Positions 7,740 to 16,760 of a stretch of DNA of 64,000 nt are shown piece by piece. The translations under genes and the position numbers were made by a program. Source of the stretch: Pseudomonas xionganensis (GTDB taxonomy: Bacteria > Pseudomonadota > Gammaproteobacteria > Pseudomonadales > Pseudomonadaceae); NCBI RefSeq assembly GCF_009763245.1, contig NZ_WKJZ01000003.1, forward strand, positions 124,001-188,000, written 5' to 3'. Below the pieces are notes generated by a model. It saw only the letters and a list, made by a program, of their open reading frames with translations. It ran no database searches and was not told where the DNA came from. Position 1 is the stretch's first letter. The number at the start of each line of letters is the position of its first letter.

Positions 7740-9971
7740 TTAGAAGCTGTAGGTGGCCGACAGCACAGCCGAGCGACCGTCGCCGTATTCGATGGCCGAG
7801 GAACGCGCATCGGTGCCCGGGGTCTGGCGCACCCGCTCAACATAGTCCTGATCGAACAGGTTGTTGAGGTTCAACTGCAGCTCCAGGTTGTTGCTCAGCT
7901 GATAGCCGACCATGGCGTTATGCAGCCAGTAGGCATCCAGCTTGGCGCGGCTGCTGGTGCTGACGTTGCGCTCGCTGACATAGCGGGCGCCGTAGCCCAG
8001 GGTCCAGCCAGCCGGCAATTCGTAGGAGGTCCACAGGTTGAACGAGCGCGGCGGTGTATTGGCCAGCGCCTGGCCTTCACGGGCGATCCCGGCGGCGGTA
8101 TCGGCAGCCTTGAGGGTTTCGCTGTCGAGGAAGGTGTAGTTGGCGAAGACATCCCACTGCTCGGTGATATGCCCGGTCACGCCCAGTTCGACACCCTGCA
8201 CGCGCTGCTCGCCGGCCAGCTGGCTGCTGCCGTCAGCCATGGTTTCCCGGGCGTTGCTTTTCTCGACGCGGAACACCGCGGCATCCAGCTCCAGGCGACG
8301 GTCGAACAGCTCCCACTTGGTCCCCAGTTCCCAGGTCTTGTTCTTCTCCGGGGACAGGTCGGCGGTGTTCTCATTGATGCCGCTGCCGGTGGTGGCGAGG
8401 AACTCGGCCGTGGGGTTGAACGAGGTGCCGTAGGCCACATAGATGCGCCCGTTCTCGGCCGGCTTGTACACCAGGCCGACACGGCCGCTGAACATCTCGT
8501 CGCGGGTGTCGAGCTTGGTCAGGGTACCGGCTGGCAGGGCGACGTTCTTGTACTCGCCGTCGATCCAGTCGTAACGCAGGCCGAGATTCAGGTCCCATTC
8601 GGGTGCCAGGGCGACGGTGTCGAAGACATACAGTGCCTGGTTCTCCAGCTGGGTCGAGGTGTCGGCGGTGCGGGTCTTGTTGATCGGGCCGCTCCAGTAA
8701 CCCGGCGGGTTGCCGAGCTCATAGCCGTCGGCCGGATAGAGTGCAGCGCCCAGGCCATGGTTGTAGGTGACGCGCTCGTAGTCCTCGCGGGAGATCTCGA
8801 CCCCGGCCGCCAGGCTGTGCGCCAGGCCGAAGGTGTCGAAGTCGGCACTCAGGTTGGTCTGGTTGATCCACAGTTCGCTGTTGACGTCACGACCGTAGGC
8901 CTGGGGGCCGGCCGGCTTGTAGTTGCCCGCCGGCACGCCGGTGGTGTTGGCGTGGGAGGCGGAGATCACCGTGTTGCGATCGATCTGGCTGTAACGGGTC
9001 AGGTTCTGCAGGCTGAGGCTGTCGTTGAAGCGGTGCTCCAGCTTGACGGTAAAGGAATCGGTTTCGATCTCGTCCTTGTCCAGGTTGCTGAAACCGAAGT
9101 AGTCGTCACGGTCGACACCGGCGAGCTTCTTGCCGTCACGGGCCGGCACGCCGTAATCGGGCAGGATGTCATCGCTCTGGTGGAAATAGCTCAGGGTCAG
9201 GCGCGTATCATCGCTCAGGCCCAGGGCCAGGGAAGGCGCGAACCCCCAGCGCTCGCGGTCGATCTTGTCACGGCCGGGTACATCATTCTCATGCAGCATC
9301 AGGTTGAGGCGCATGGCGCTGTCGGTGCCGACGCCATCCAGGGTCTGGTTGCTGTCCAGGGTCAGGCGGTGGTAGTTGTCGGTACCCAGGCTGCCGCCGA
9401 TGCGGGTGAAATCGCGGCCCAAAGGCTGCTTGGTGACCTGGTTGATGCTGCCGCCGGTGGTGCCGCTGCCGCCGAACACCGAATTGGGGCCCTTGATGAC
9501 TTCCACCGCCTCGATGTTGAAGGTGTCGGTGCGGTTGGTCTGGGTGCTGTCGCGCAGGCCATCGATCTGCATGTTGGCGTTGGCGCCGAAGCCGCGGATA
9601 TTGATGCTGTCGCCCGAGCCACCACCGCCCTCGCCGGCGGTGAAGGTGATGCCGGAGACATTCGACAGCACCTGACGCAGGCTCAGGGCCTGTTGTTCTT
9701 CGATCACCTTCTGCGGCACCACACTGATGGTCTGCGGGGTATCGAGCAGCGGCGCGGTGTACTTGGGCGACGCCGAGGTGGAGGTCTTGTAGCCCTCGGC
9801 CTGCGTGCCGGTAACGGTGACGCTGTCCAGCTCAACCGCGCGCTTGGCAGGCTGGCTCGGGGCCTGTTCGGCGACCGCGACTGCGGCCCAGGAAGCCACG
9901 GTCAGACCGATGGCGGTGGCCAGGAGTTGACGCTGCGGCAGACGGGCCGCCTTGACAGAAGATGCACGCAT
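7740..9971 (-). CDS. piuA: TonB-dependent siderophore receptor, PiuA-like
   Basis: A 743-residue outer-membrane receptor with a signal peptide, a TonB-box-like segment (VELDSVTVTGTQ), a plug domain (LDTPQTISVVPQKVIEEQ; VEVIKGPNSVFGGSGTTGGSINQV) and a long beta-barrel ending in the terminal phenylalanine ATYSF needed for BAM assembly. It imports ferric siderophores using energy from TonB-ExbB-ExbD. Length and neighbours match PiuA of P. aeruginosa, a receptor also known to admit siderophore-like antibiotics; naming rests on synteny. GGAGG precedes the ATG, and a Fur-like box lies 40 bases upstream, so iron repression is expected. Confidence 0.88.
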   Translation of the reverse strand: MRASSVKAARLPQRQLLATAIGLTVASWAAVAVAEQAPSQPAKRAVELDSVTVTGTQAEGYKTSTSASPKYTAPLLDTPQTISVVPQKVIEEQQALSLRQVLSNVSGITFTAGEGGGGSGDSINIRGFGANANMQIDGLRDSTQTNRTDTFNIEAVEVIKGPNSVFGGSGTTGGSINQVTKQPLGRDFTRIGGSLGTDNYHRLTLDSNQTLDGVGTDSAMRLNLMLHENDVPGRDKIDRERWGFAPSLALGLSDDTRLTLSYFHQSDDILPDYGVPARDGKKLAGVDRDDYFGFSNLDKDEIETDSFTVKLEHRFNDSLSLQNLTRYSQIDRNTVISASHANTTGVPAGNYKPAGPQAYGRDVNSELWINQTNLSADFDTFGLAHSLAAGVEISREDYERVTYNHGLGAALYPADGYELGNPPGYWSGPINKTRTADTSTQLENQALYVFDTVALAPEWDLNLGLRYDWIDGEYKNVALPAGTLTKLDTRDEMFSGRVGLVYKPAENGRIYVAYGTSFNPTAEFLATTGSGINENTADLSPEKNKTWELGTKWELFDRRLELDAAVFRVEKSNARETMADGSSQLAGEQRVQGVELGVTGHITEQWDVFANYTFLDSETLKAADTAAGIAREGQALANTPPRSFNLWTSYELPAGWTLGYGARYVSERNVSTSSRAKLDAYWLHNAMVGYQLSNNLELQLNLNNLFDQDYVERVRQTPGTDARSSAIEYGDGRSAVLSATYSF

Positions 9972-10010
9972 GAGAACAAGCCTCCAATAAAAACGAGGCG
10001 TGATTCTATT

Positions 10011-10025
10011 TGATAAATATTCTCA
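10011..10025 (-). promoter_or_regulatory. Fur box upstream of the TonB receptor
   Basis: TGATAAATATTCTCA matches the 7-1-7 Fur core TGATAATnATTATCA at 12 of 14 positions. It is preceded by ATTCTATTTGA, the same 11-mer found before the reductase gene. It lies 40 bases upstream of the receptor start codon, a usual distance for a Fur operator over a promoter. Confidence 0.7.
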
Positions 10026-10077
10026 TGCAACAGTTATTTTCATCATTGCTGAGAAAGTTCCCCTGCCCGAGACTTTT

Positions 10078-11193
10078 CTACAGGGCCGGGAAAAACAACC
10101 GGCTGCTGTCGATATCGCGCAGATAAGGGCAGCCGCACAGCGCCATGGTCACTTCCAGCTCGGCGCGCAACAACTGCAGCACATGGGCCACTCCCACCGC
10201 GCCGGCGGTGGCCAGGCCATGGATGAAGGGCCGCCCCACCAGCACCGCCTGCGCGCCCAGGGCTAGGGCCTTGAACACATCGCTGCCGCGGCGAATACCG
10301 CCGTCAAGCAGCAGCGGCACCCGTCCCTGCACTGCAGCCGCGACTTCCGCCAGCACCTCGATGGTCGCGGGCAGGCCATCCAGGGTCCGCCCCCCATGGT
10401 TGGAGACGATCAGGCCGTCAGCCCCCTCGGCCACCGCCCGACTGGCATCCTCGGCGCCCATCACGCCCTTGAGCAGGATCGGCAGCCGGGTCAGCGAGCG
10501 CAGCCAGGCAAGATCGGCCCAGGTGGGCGCAGCCGCCAGCAGGGGGCCACCCAGCAGCAGGCTGCCCTGCCCCGCCTGCGCCTCATGTTGCAGAGGCCGC
10601 ATGCCCCGCAGATTGACCGCTTCCACTCCAGGCGGCAGGAGGAAACCGGCACGCTGCTCGCGGTTACGCACCCCGCTGACCGGCGCATCCACCGTCAGCA
10701 CCAGGGCCTGGTAGCCCGCCGCTTCGGCGCGCCGCACCAGGGCCTCGGTAAAGGCCCGGTCCGGCTGGATATACAGCTGAAACCACAACGGGCTGTGGGC
10801 CTGGGCGGCGATCGCTTCCAGGCTGTGGCTGGCCTGAGTGCTGACCACCATGCCGGCCTGCAGCGCCGAGGCGCCCAGCACAGCGGCCAGCTCGCCCTCG
10901 GGGTGAGCCAGGCTCTGGTAGGCCACCGGGGCCAGGAAGATCGGGTGTGCAAAGCGCTGGCCAAACAGCTCCAGCAGGGTATGGCCCTGGCTGAGGTCGG
11001 CCAGCACGCGGTTGCGCAGACGGATCCGGCGAAAGGCGGCCAGGTTGTCGGCCAGGGTCAGCTCGTCTGCCGCGCCGCCATTCATATAGGCCCAGGCCTC
11101 GGGCGTCATGCGCGCGCGGGCGTAGGCTTCATAGTCGGCCACTGCGGCGATCTGCGGCGGTATCTGCTGCAGCTTGGGCAGGGGCGCGCTCAT
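10078..11193 (-). CDS. FMN-dependent alpha-hydroxy-acid oxidase/dehydrogenase
   Basis: A 371-residue member of the lactate/glycolate oxidase family. The FMN barrel signature with the catalytic histidine is [12 protein letters not shown] at about residues 250-261, followed by [20 protein letters not shown] and [10 protein letters not shown] for phosphate binding. It oxidises a 2-hydroxy acid to a 2-keto acid; the substrate (lactate, glycolate, or a siderophore-derived hydroxy acid) cannot be told from sequence. It has no membrane-anchoring insert, so a cytoplasmic enzyme is likely. Its ATG overlaps the piuC stop by four bases, so it is co-translated with an iron-responsive gene, an unusual placement for this family. 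Confidence 0.85.
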   Translation of the reverse strand: MSAPLPKLQQIPPQIAAVADYEAYARARMTPEAWAYMNGGAADELTLADNLAAFRRIRLRNRVLADLSQGHTLLELFGQRFAHPIFLAPVAYQSLAHPEGELAAVLGASALQAGMVVSTQASHSLEAIAAQAHSPLWFQLYIQPDRAFTEALVRRAEAAGYQALVLTVDAPVSGVRNREQRAGFLLPPGVEAVNLRGMRPLQHEAQAGQGSLLLGGPLLAAAPTWADLAWLRSLTRLPILLKGVMGAEDASRAVAEGADGLIVSNHGGRTLDGLPATIEVLAEVAAAVQGRVPLLLDGGIRRGSDVFKALALGAQAVLVGRPFIHGLATAGAVGVAHVLQLLRAELEVTMALCGCPYLRDIDSSRLFFPAL

Positions 11194-11870
11194 GTCTGCG
11201 ACCACTGGCGCACCAGGTTGTGGTAGATGCCGGTCAGGCGTACCAGCTCGGGGCTGTCCGGCACCTCTCGGCGCAGGGCCTGGATGCTGTCATCCAGCTC
11301 CAGCAGCACGCTGCGCTGGGTGTCCTCGCGCACCAGGCTCTGAATCCAGAAGAAGGCCGCCAGCCGCGCACCGCCGGTCACCGGCTCGACCCGATGCAGG
11401 CTGCCGCTGGGGTAGAGCAGCAGGTGCCCGGCCGGTAACTTGGCCCGGTGGCTGCCGAAATGATCCTGCACCACCAGCTCACCGCCTTCGTATTCATCCG
11501 GCTCACTGAAGAACAGGGTGGCCGACAGGTCGGCGCGGATGCGATGGGCGCTACCCGGCACGCTGAACACCGCATTGTCGATATGGTCGCCATAGTGGCC
11601 CGTATCGGCATAACGGTTGAAGCGTGGCGGCACCACCTTGAGCGGTAATGCGGCGGCCATAAAACGCGGGTGCTGAGCCAGCTGGGCGAGGACGAAATCT
11701 CCCAGCTGCTGGCACAGCGGGTCGTCCTGGGCCAGCTGCTGGTTGGTCTTGACCTGCACCGCCTGGTGGCCGGCGGTTTGCCGCCCATCCTGCCAGCTGG
11801 CCTGGTCCAACGCGCTGCGGCACTGACGCACCTGCTCGGGGCTGAGCACATCGGCAATGTGAAGCATCAT
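11190..11870 (-). CDS. piuC: PKHD-type Fe(II)/2-oxoglutarate hydroxylase PiuC
   Basis: A 226-residue PiuC/YbiX-type dioxygenase. The iron-binding triad is visible as HIDNA (His and Asp, about residues 98-100) and [11 protein letters not shown] (second His), with the 2-oxoglutarate arginine in [10 protein letters not shown]. The C-terminal [16 protein letters not shown] block is characteristic of the family. PiuC is found beside siderophore receptors and is iron-repressed; its substrate is not settled. The frame is open 14 codons further upstream; the ATG-ATG at 11870 matches known homologues. First gene of the piuC-oxidase pair, with a Fur box 44 bases upstream. Confidence 0.9.
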   Translation of the reverse strand: MMLHIADVLSPEQVRQCRSALDQASWQDGRQTAGHQAVQVKTNQQLAQDDPLCQQLGDFVLAQLAQHPRFMAAALPLKVVPPRFNRYADTGHYGDHIDNAVFSVPGSAHRIRADLSATLFFSEPDEYEGGELVVQDHFGSHRAKLPAGHLLLYPSGSLHRVEPVTGGARLAAFFWIQSLVREDTQRSVLLELDDSIQALRREVPDSPELVRLTGIYHNLVRQWSQT

Positions 11871-11913
11871 GTTCAGAACATCCTCGGTGAGGCGTGCATA
11901 AGCACGCACCAAA

Positions 11914-11928
11914 TGAAAATGATTCTAA
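11914..11928 (-). promoter_or_regulatory. Fur box upstream of piuC
   Basis: TGAAAATGATTCTAA matches 11 of 14 positions of the Fur core TGATAATnATTATCA and continues into AATAATGAATA. It lies 44 bases upstream of the piuC start. Together with the two boxes near 10018 and 7622 it makes the whole iron cluster a probable Fur regulon. Confidence 0.62.
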
Positions 11929-11983
11929 ATAATGAATAGGCTTCAGGACAGCCCCGCACTCGCCAATATCAGCCGGCCAAATG

Positions 11984-12012
11984 AAAACGCCCTGCTTGCG
12001 TACAAGCAGGGC
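11984..12012 (-). terminator. Intrinsic terminator downstream of speC
   Basis: A perfect 10-bp stem GCCCTGCTTG/CAAGCAGGGC with a four-base loop, followed on the minus strand by GTTTTC. It is about 32 bases past the speC stop codon. Confidence 0.8.
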
Positions 12013-12043
12013 GCTACGGATGACCTCAGGCCTTCTTCAGGCC

Positions 12044-13207
12044 TTAGAGGTAAAAGGCCTTCAGTGGCGGGAAGCCATTGAACTCCACCGCGCTGTAGCT
12101 GGTGGTGTAGGCGCCGGTGGACAGCCAGTAGAGGCGGTCACCGATGGCCAGGTTGAGCGGCAGGCCGTACTTGTAGTGCTCGTACATGATGTCGGCGCTG
12201 TCGCAGGTCGGGCCGGCGATCACCACCTCCTCCATCTCGCCCTTCTTCTCGGTCCAGATGGGGAACTTGATGGCCTCGTCCATGGTTTCGATCAGGCCGC
12301 TGAACTTGCCCACGTCGGTAAAGACCCAGCGCTCCACGGCGGTGCGCGACTTGCGCGACACCAGCACCACTTCACTGACCAGGATGCCGGCGTTGGAGAT
12401 CAGCGAGCGGCCCGGCTCCAGGATGATTTCCGGCAGGTCGTCGCCGAAGTCGTCCTTGAGGAAGCGGATGATTTCCTCGGCATAGGTTTCCAGACTGTTG
12501 GTGCGGGTGATGTAGTTGGCCGGGAAGCCGCCGCCCATATTGATCATCTTGAGGACGATGCCGTCTTCTTCCTTGAGGCGCTCGAAGATCACCTTGACCT
12601 TGGCGATGGCCGCGTCCCACACGCCGATATCGCGCTGCTGGCTGCCCACATGGAAGGACACGCCATAGGGCTCCAGGCCCAGCTGGCGGGCGAGGATCAA
12701 CAGGTCCATGGCCATATCGGTCTGGCAGCCGAACTTGCGCGACAACGGCCAGTCGGCGCTGGTGGAGCCTTCGGTGAGGATGCGCACATAGACCTTCGAG
12801 CCTGGCGCGGCCTTGGCGATATTGCGCAGGTCGGCTTCCGAGTCGGTGGCGAACATGCGCACGCCCTTCTCATAGAAGTAGCGGATGTCCTTGGACTTCT
12901 TGATGGTGTTGCCGTAGCTGATGCGCTCGGGGCCAACGCCGCAGCCCATCACCTTGTCCAGCTCGTAGATGGAGGCGATATCGAAGCTGGAGCCCTTTTC
13001 CTTGAGCAGGTTGATGATCTCCACCGCCGGGTTGGCCTTGACTGCGTAGTAGATCTTGGCGAAGTCGAAACCGGCGCGCAGGTCATCGTAGGCCTTGCTG
13101 ATGATCTGGGTATCGATCACCACGAAGGGGGTTTCGTGCTGATCGGCAAAGGCCTTCATGCGGTTAAAAGTGGCGGGTGCGTAGAAATCTTCGATCTTGA
13201 TCGACAT
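12044..13207 (-). CDS. speC: Ornithine/lysine decarboxylase, alanine-racemase fold
   Basis: A 387-residue fold-type-III PLP decarboxylase. The PLP lysine is K57 in YYAVKANP; GCGVGPERISYGNTIK and VSFHVGSQQ follow, and the active-site cysteine is in GPTCDSAD near the C-terminus. It decarboxylates ornithine to putrescine (some homologues also use lysine to give cadaverine), the entry to polyamine synthesis. Length and neighbours match the Pseudomonas speC gene (PA4519). The frame is open 15 codons upstream, but homology begins at MSIKIEDFY. It is transcribed alone, ending at a strong hairpin. Confidence 0.92.
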   Translation of the reverse strand: MSIKIEDFYAPATFNRMKAFADQHETPFVVIDTQIISKAYDDLRAGFDFAKIYYAVKANPAVEIINLLKEKGSSFDIASIYELDKVMGCGVGPERISYGNTIKKSKDIRYFYEKGVRMFATDSEADLRNIAKAAPGSKVYVRILTEGSTSADWPLSRKFGCQTDMAMDLLILARQLGLEPYGVSFHVGSQQRDIGVWDAAIAKVKVIFERLKEEDGIVLKMINMGGGFPANYITRTNSLETYAEEIIRFLKDDFGDDLPEIILEPGRSLISNAGILVSEVVLVSRKSRTAVERWVFTDVGKFSGLIETMDEAIKFPIWTEKKGEMEEVVIAGPTCDSADIMYEHYKYGLPLNLAIGDRLYWLSTGAYTTSYSAVEFNGFPPLKAFYL

Positions 13208-13697
13208 GCGGTCACTCCAGTGGCAAAACCAGAAACACATTGATTCGGGCAATGGAACCGGGCACAGGTTCCATTACGTGTCGGGGGTGGCTCGGCGGTT
13301 AACCCGCACGGGCAGAACGTCTGATCAGTTTCCCCACTTTGGTTCGCCTACTTCCCAAGGCATGTCGCCGATGATTGCCGCTCTTTATCAGGCAGAGCCG
13401 CAACCTCTCGTCGTCAGTACTTGAGCCGGATGGATCGTTGCCAGCATGGACGTTCGGGCGCGGACTTTAAGACCATGCGCAGCGTAGATCAACCAAAAAT
13501 GCCGGGCTTTTACAGGGTTTTGTCGCCTACCCGATTGATCGTTTTATATTCAACACAAAACGTCCGGGAATGCTGCACAAAAGCCCGTTTCCGGCCGGCT
13601 CGACCGCCTGGCCATAGCGTCCGGCGCGGCGCCGCGTTTACCGTTATAATCGCCGCCTTTTTTGACAGACCGACTACAGCGTCGACAGGTTTCCCAC
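13208..13697. other. 490-base divergent intergenic region between speC and prfC
   Basis: It carries a 9-bp perfect inverted repeat AATGGAACC/GGTTCCATT (13251-13275, 7-base loop) 44 bases upstream of the speC start, so it probably lies in the speC leader. On the plus strand TATAAT at 13645-13650 is a likely -10 element for prfC, 47 bases before its start; no good -35 is visible. A 20-codon plus-strand frame at 13362-13424 has no clear ribosome site. Nothing else was recognised. Confidence 0.5.
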
Positions 13698-15281
<1,584 letters not shown>

Positions 15282-15285
15282 CCGC

Positions 15286-15324
15286 ACCCTCTCCCCAACC
15301 CTCTCCCGCCAGCGGGAGAGGGGG
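15286..15324. repeat. CCCTCTCCC hairpin repeat, copy 1
   Basis: CCCTCTCCCCAACCCTCTCCCGCC followed by GGGAGAGGG forms a hairpin directly after the prfC stop. The same element recurs at 15507-15545 and 32566-32605. It may serve as a transcription stop, although no T-run follows. Confidence 0.6.
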
Positions 15325-15350
15325 CCAACCGCGACAAACCTTCAATCCGC

Positions 15351-15521
15351 GATCAACTTCGCGGACTTTGGCTAAACCGCCGCTCCCCACAAACAACGCG
15401 ATTAGCTCCCCTCGCCCGCCTGCGGGTGCTGTAAGCCATCGAGAGCCGATCAACCTCACGATCCTTGGCCTACCCGCCAATCCCACAAGCACCGAGATTA
15501 GCTCCCCTCGCCCGCTTGCGG
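15351..15521. repeat. Diverged tandem duplication, period about 97 bases
   Basis: Copy A (15351-15425) and copy B (15448-15521) align along their length from GATCAAC to GATTAGCTCCCCTCGCCCGC-TGCGG. The last 27 bases differ at one position while the middle is more diverged. Only two copies exist and there are no regular spacers, so it is not a CRISPR array. The right copy runs into the 3' end of the DUF559 gene. Confidence 0.65.
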
Positions 15522-15884
15522 CAGAGGGGCTGGGGGAGAGGGCTGCTTTTGCTCCACCCATAACCGCAATTGCTCAAGAACCGCATCCATTTGCTGCAGC
15601 ACCTCATGATTCCAGCAGCGCAGCACGGTAAACCCCTGCTCTTGTAGCCATAAATCACGCCGCTGGTCATAAGCCACCTGCCCAGTATGCTGACCACCAT
15701 CCAGTTCAATGATCAGACCTATCTCCAGGCAAGCGAAGTCCACGATGTAACGACCCAAAGGCTTTTGCCGCTTGAACTTCAGCCCCATAAAGCGGTGACC
15801 GCGCAGTTGCCGCCACAGACAACCCTCCGCATCCGTCATTTCTCGCCGCAGCGCCCTGGCGCGCTCCCGCAACAGCCTGTCCAT
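15498..15884 (-). CDS. DUF559 (endonuclease-like fold) protein
   Basis: A 128-residue DUF559 protein. The N-terminal two-thirds show the family pattern: [44 protein letters not shown] and [13 protein letters not shown], resembling the very-short-patch-repair endonuclease fold with the acidic and QxK-like residues of PD-(D/E)XK nucleases. The biological role is unknown. The last 14 residues ([13 protein letters not shown]) are encoded by a dispersed repeat that also supplies the stop codon, so the native C-terminus may have been overwritten. It stands alone between prfC and tatD. Confidence 0.82.
   Translation of the reverse strand: MDRLLRERARALRREMTDAEGCLWRQLRGHRFMGLKFKRQKPLGRYIVDFACLEIGLIIELDGGQHTGQVAYDQRRDLWLQEQGFTVLRCWNHEVLQQMDAVLEQLRLWVEQKQPSPPAPLPQAGEGS
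15507..15545. repeat. CCCTCTCCC repeat, copy 2, inside the DUF559 3' end
   Basis: CTCCCCTCGCCCGC...GAGGGGCTGGGGGAGAGGG is a diverged copy of the element after prfC. It lies within the coding frame of the DUF559 gene and encodes its proline-rich tail. Confidence 0.55.
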
Positions 15885-15932
15885 AAGCTACCCTGCTCCC
15901 TGCACAGCGTCCTTTACGGATAACCCTAGCCC

Positions 15933-16712
15933 ATGCACCTGATCGATACCCACACCCACCTGGACTTCCCCGACTTCGATGCCGACCGCACCGCGGTGCT
16001 GGCGCGCAGCCGGGCGCAGGGGGTGGAGAAGCTAGTGGTACTGGGGGTTTATCAGGCCAACTGGCAGCGCCTGTGGGATCTGGTGCAGGCCGAGGATGAC
16101 CTGTATGCCGCCTTTGGCCTGCACCCGGTCTATCTCGACCAACACCAACCGGCACACCTGCATGAGCTGCACGACTGGCTGCAGCGCCTGGCCGGCCAGC
16201 CAAAACTGTGCGCGGTGGGCGAATTCGGCCTGGATTACTTTCTCGAACAACTGGATCGCAGCCAGCAGCAACAGCTGTTCGAAGCCCAGCTCAGGCTCGC
16301 CATGGAGCTCGAACTGCCCGCCCTGCTGCATGTGCGTCGCGCCCATGCTGCAACCATCGCCACCCTCAAGCGCCTCAAGCCAGCGCGCGGCGGCATCATC
16401 CATGCCTTTTCCGGCAGCCTTGAGGAGGCCCGCGAATATATCAAGCTGGGCTTCAAGCTCGGCCTGGGCGGTGCACCCACCTGGCCCCAGGCCTTGCGCC
16501 TGCGCAAGGTAGTGGCGCAACTGCCATTGGAGGCCCTGGTACTGGAAACCGATTCGCCGGACATGGCCCCGGCCATGTACCCCAACCAGCGCAATAGCCC
16601 GGAATACCTGCCCGCTATCTGCGCCGCCCTGGCCGAGCTACGCGGCATAAGCCCGGACGAGCTGGCCGAGGCTAGCAGCCAGAACGCCCGCACCCTGTTC
16701 GGCTGGCCCTGA
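15933..16712 (+). CDS. TatD-family metal-dependent hydrolase
   Basis: A 259-residue TIM-barrel amidohydrolase of the TatD family. Metal ligands are seen as DTHTHLD (H6, H8), GEFGLDY (glutamate), LHVRRAH, HAFSGS and ETDSPDM near the C-terminus. TatD enzymes are cytoplasmic 3'-5' nucleases with roles proposed in DNA repair and protein quality control. The HVRRAH variant instead of HCR-H and the slightly unusual LVVLGVYQANW segment place it in the YjjV-like branch rather than TatD itself. No operon partner is evident; a hairpin separates it from the convergent chemoreceptor. Confidence 0.9.
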   Translation: MHLIDTHTHLDFPDFDADRTAVLARSRAQGVEKLVVLGVYQANWQRLWDLVQAEDDLYAAFGLHPVYLDQHQPAHLHELHDWLQRLAGQPKLCAVGEFGLDYFLEQLDRSQQQQLFEAQLRLAMELELPALLHVRRAHAATIATLKRLKPARGGIIHAFSGSLEEAREYIKLGFKLGLGGAPTWPQALRLRKVVAQLPLEALVLETDSPDMAPAMYPNQRNSPEYLPAICAALAELRGISPDELAEASSQNARTLFGWP

Positions 16713-16715
16713 AAC

Positions 16716-16745
16716 GACGAAGCCCACCAAATGGCGGGCTTCGTC
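16716..16745. terminator. Bidirectional hairpin between tatD and the chemoreceptor
   Basis: A 13-bp stem GACGAAGCCCACC/GGCGGGCTTCGTC with a four-base loop and one mismatch lies between convergent genes, beginning four bases after the tatD-family stop and ending 15 bases before the chemoreceptor stop. Neither flank has a strong T-run, so it is a moderate-confidence terminator for both. Confidence 0.6.
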
Positions 16746-16760
16746 AAGGTATCGCGCGAT

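Noticed and set aside
5394..10013. A 1539-codon open frame on the plus strand
   Set aside because: It lies exactly opposite the reductase and TonB receptor genes, whose products show clear domains. Its own translation is low-complexity in Gln, Ala, Val and Gly with no domains, as expected for an antisense frame in GC-rich DNA.
13362..13424. A 20-codon leader peptide before prfC
   Set aside because: No convincing ribosome site, no recognisable regulatory codon run and it lies more than 270 bases before prfC.
15351..15521. A CRISPR array
   Set aside because: Only two diverged units of about 75 bases exist and there are no unique spacers or cas genes.
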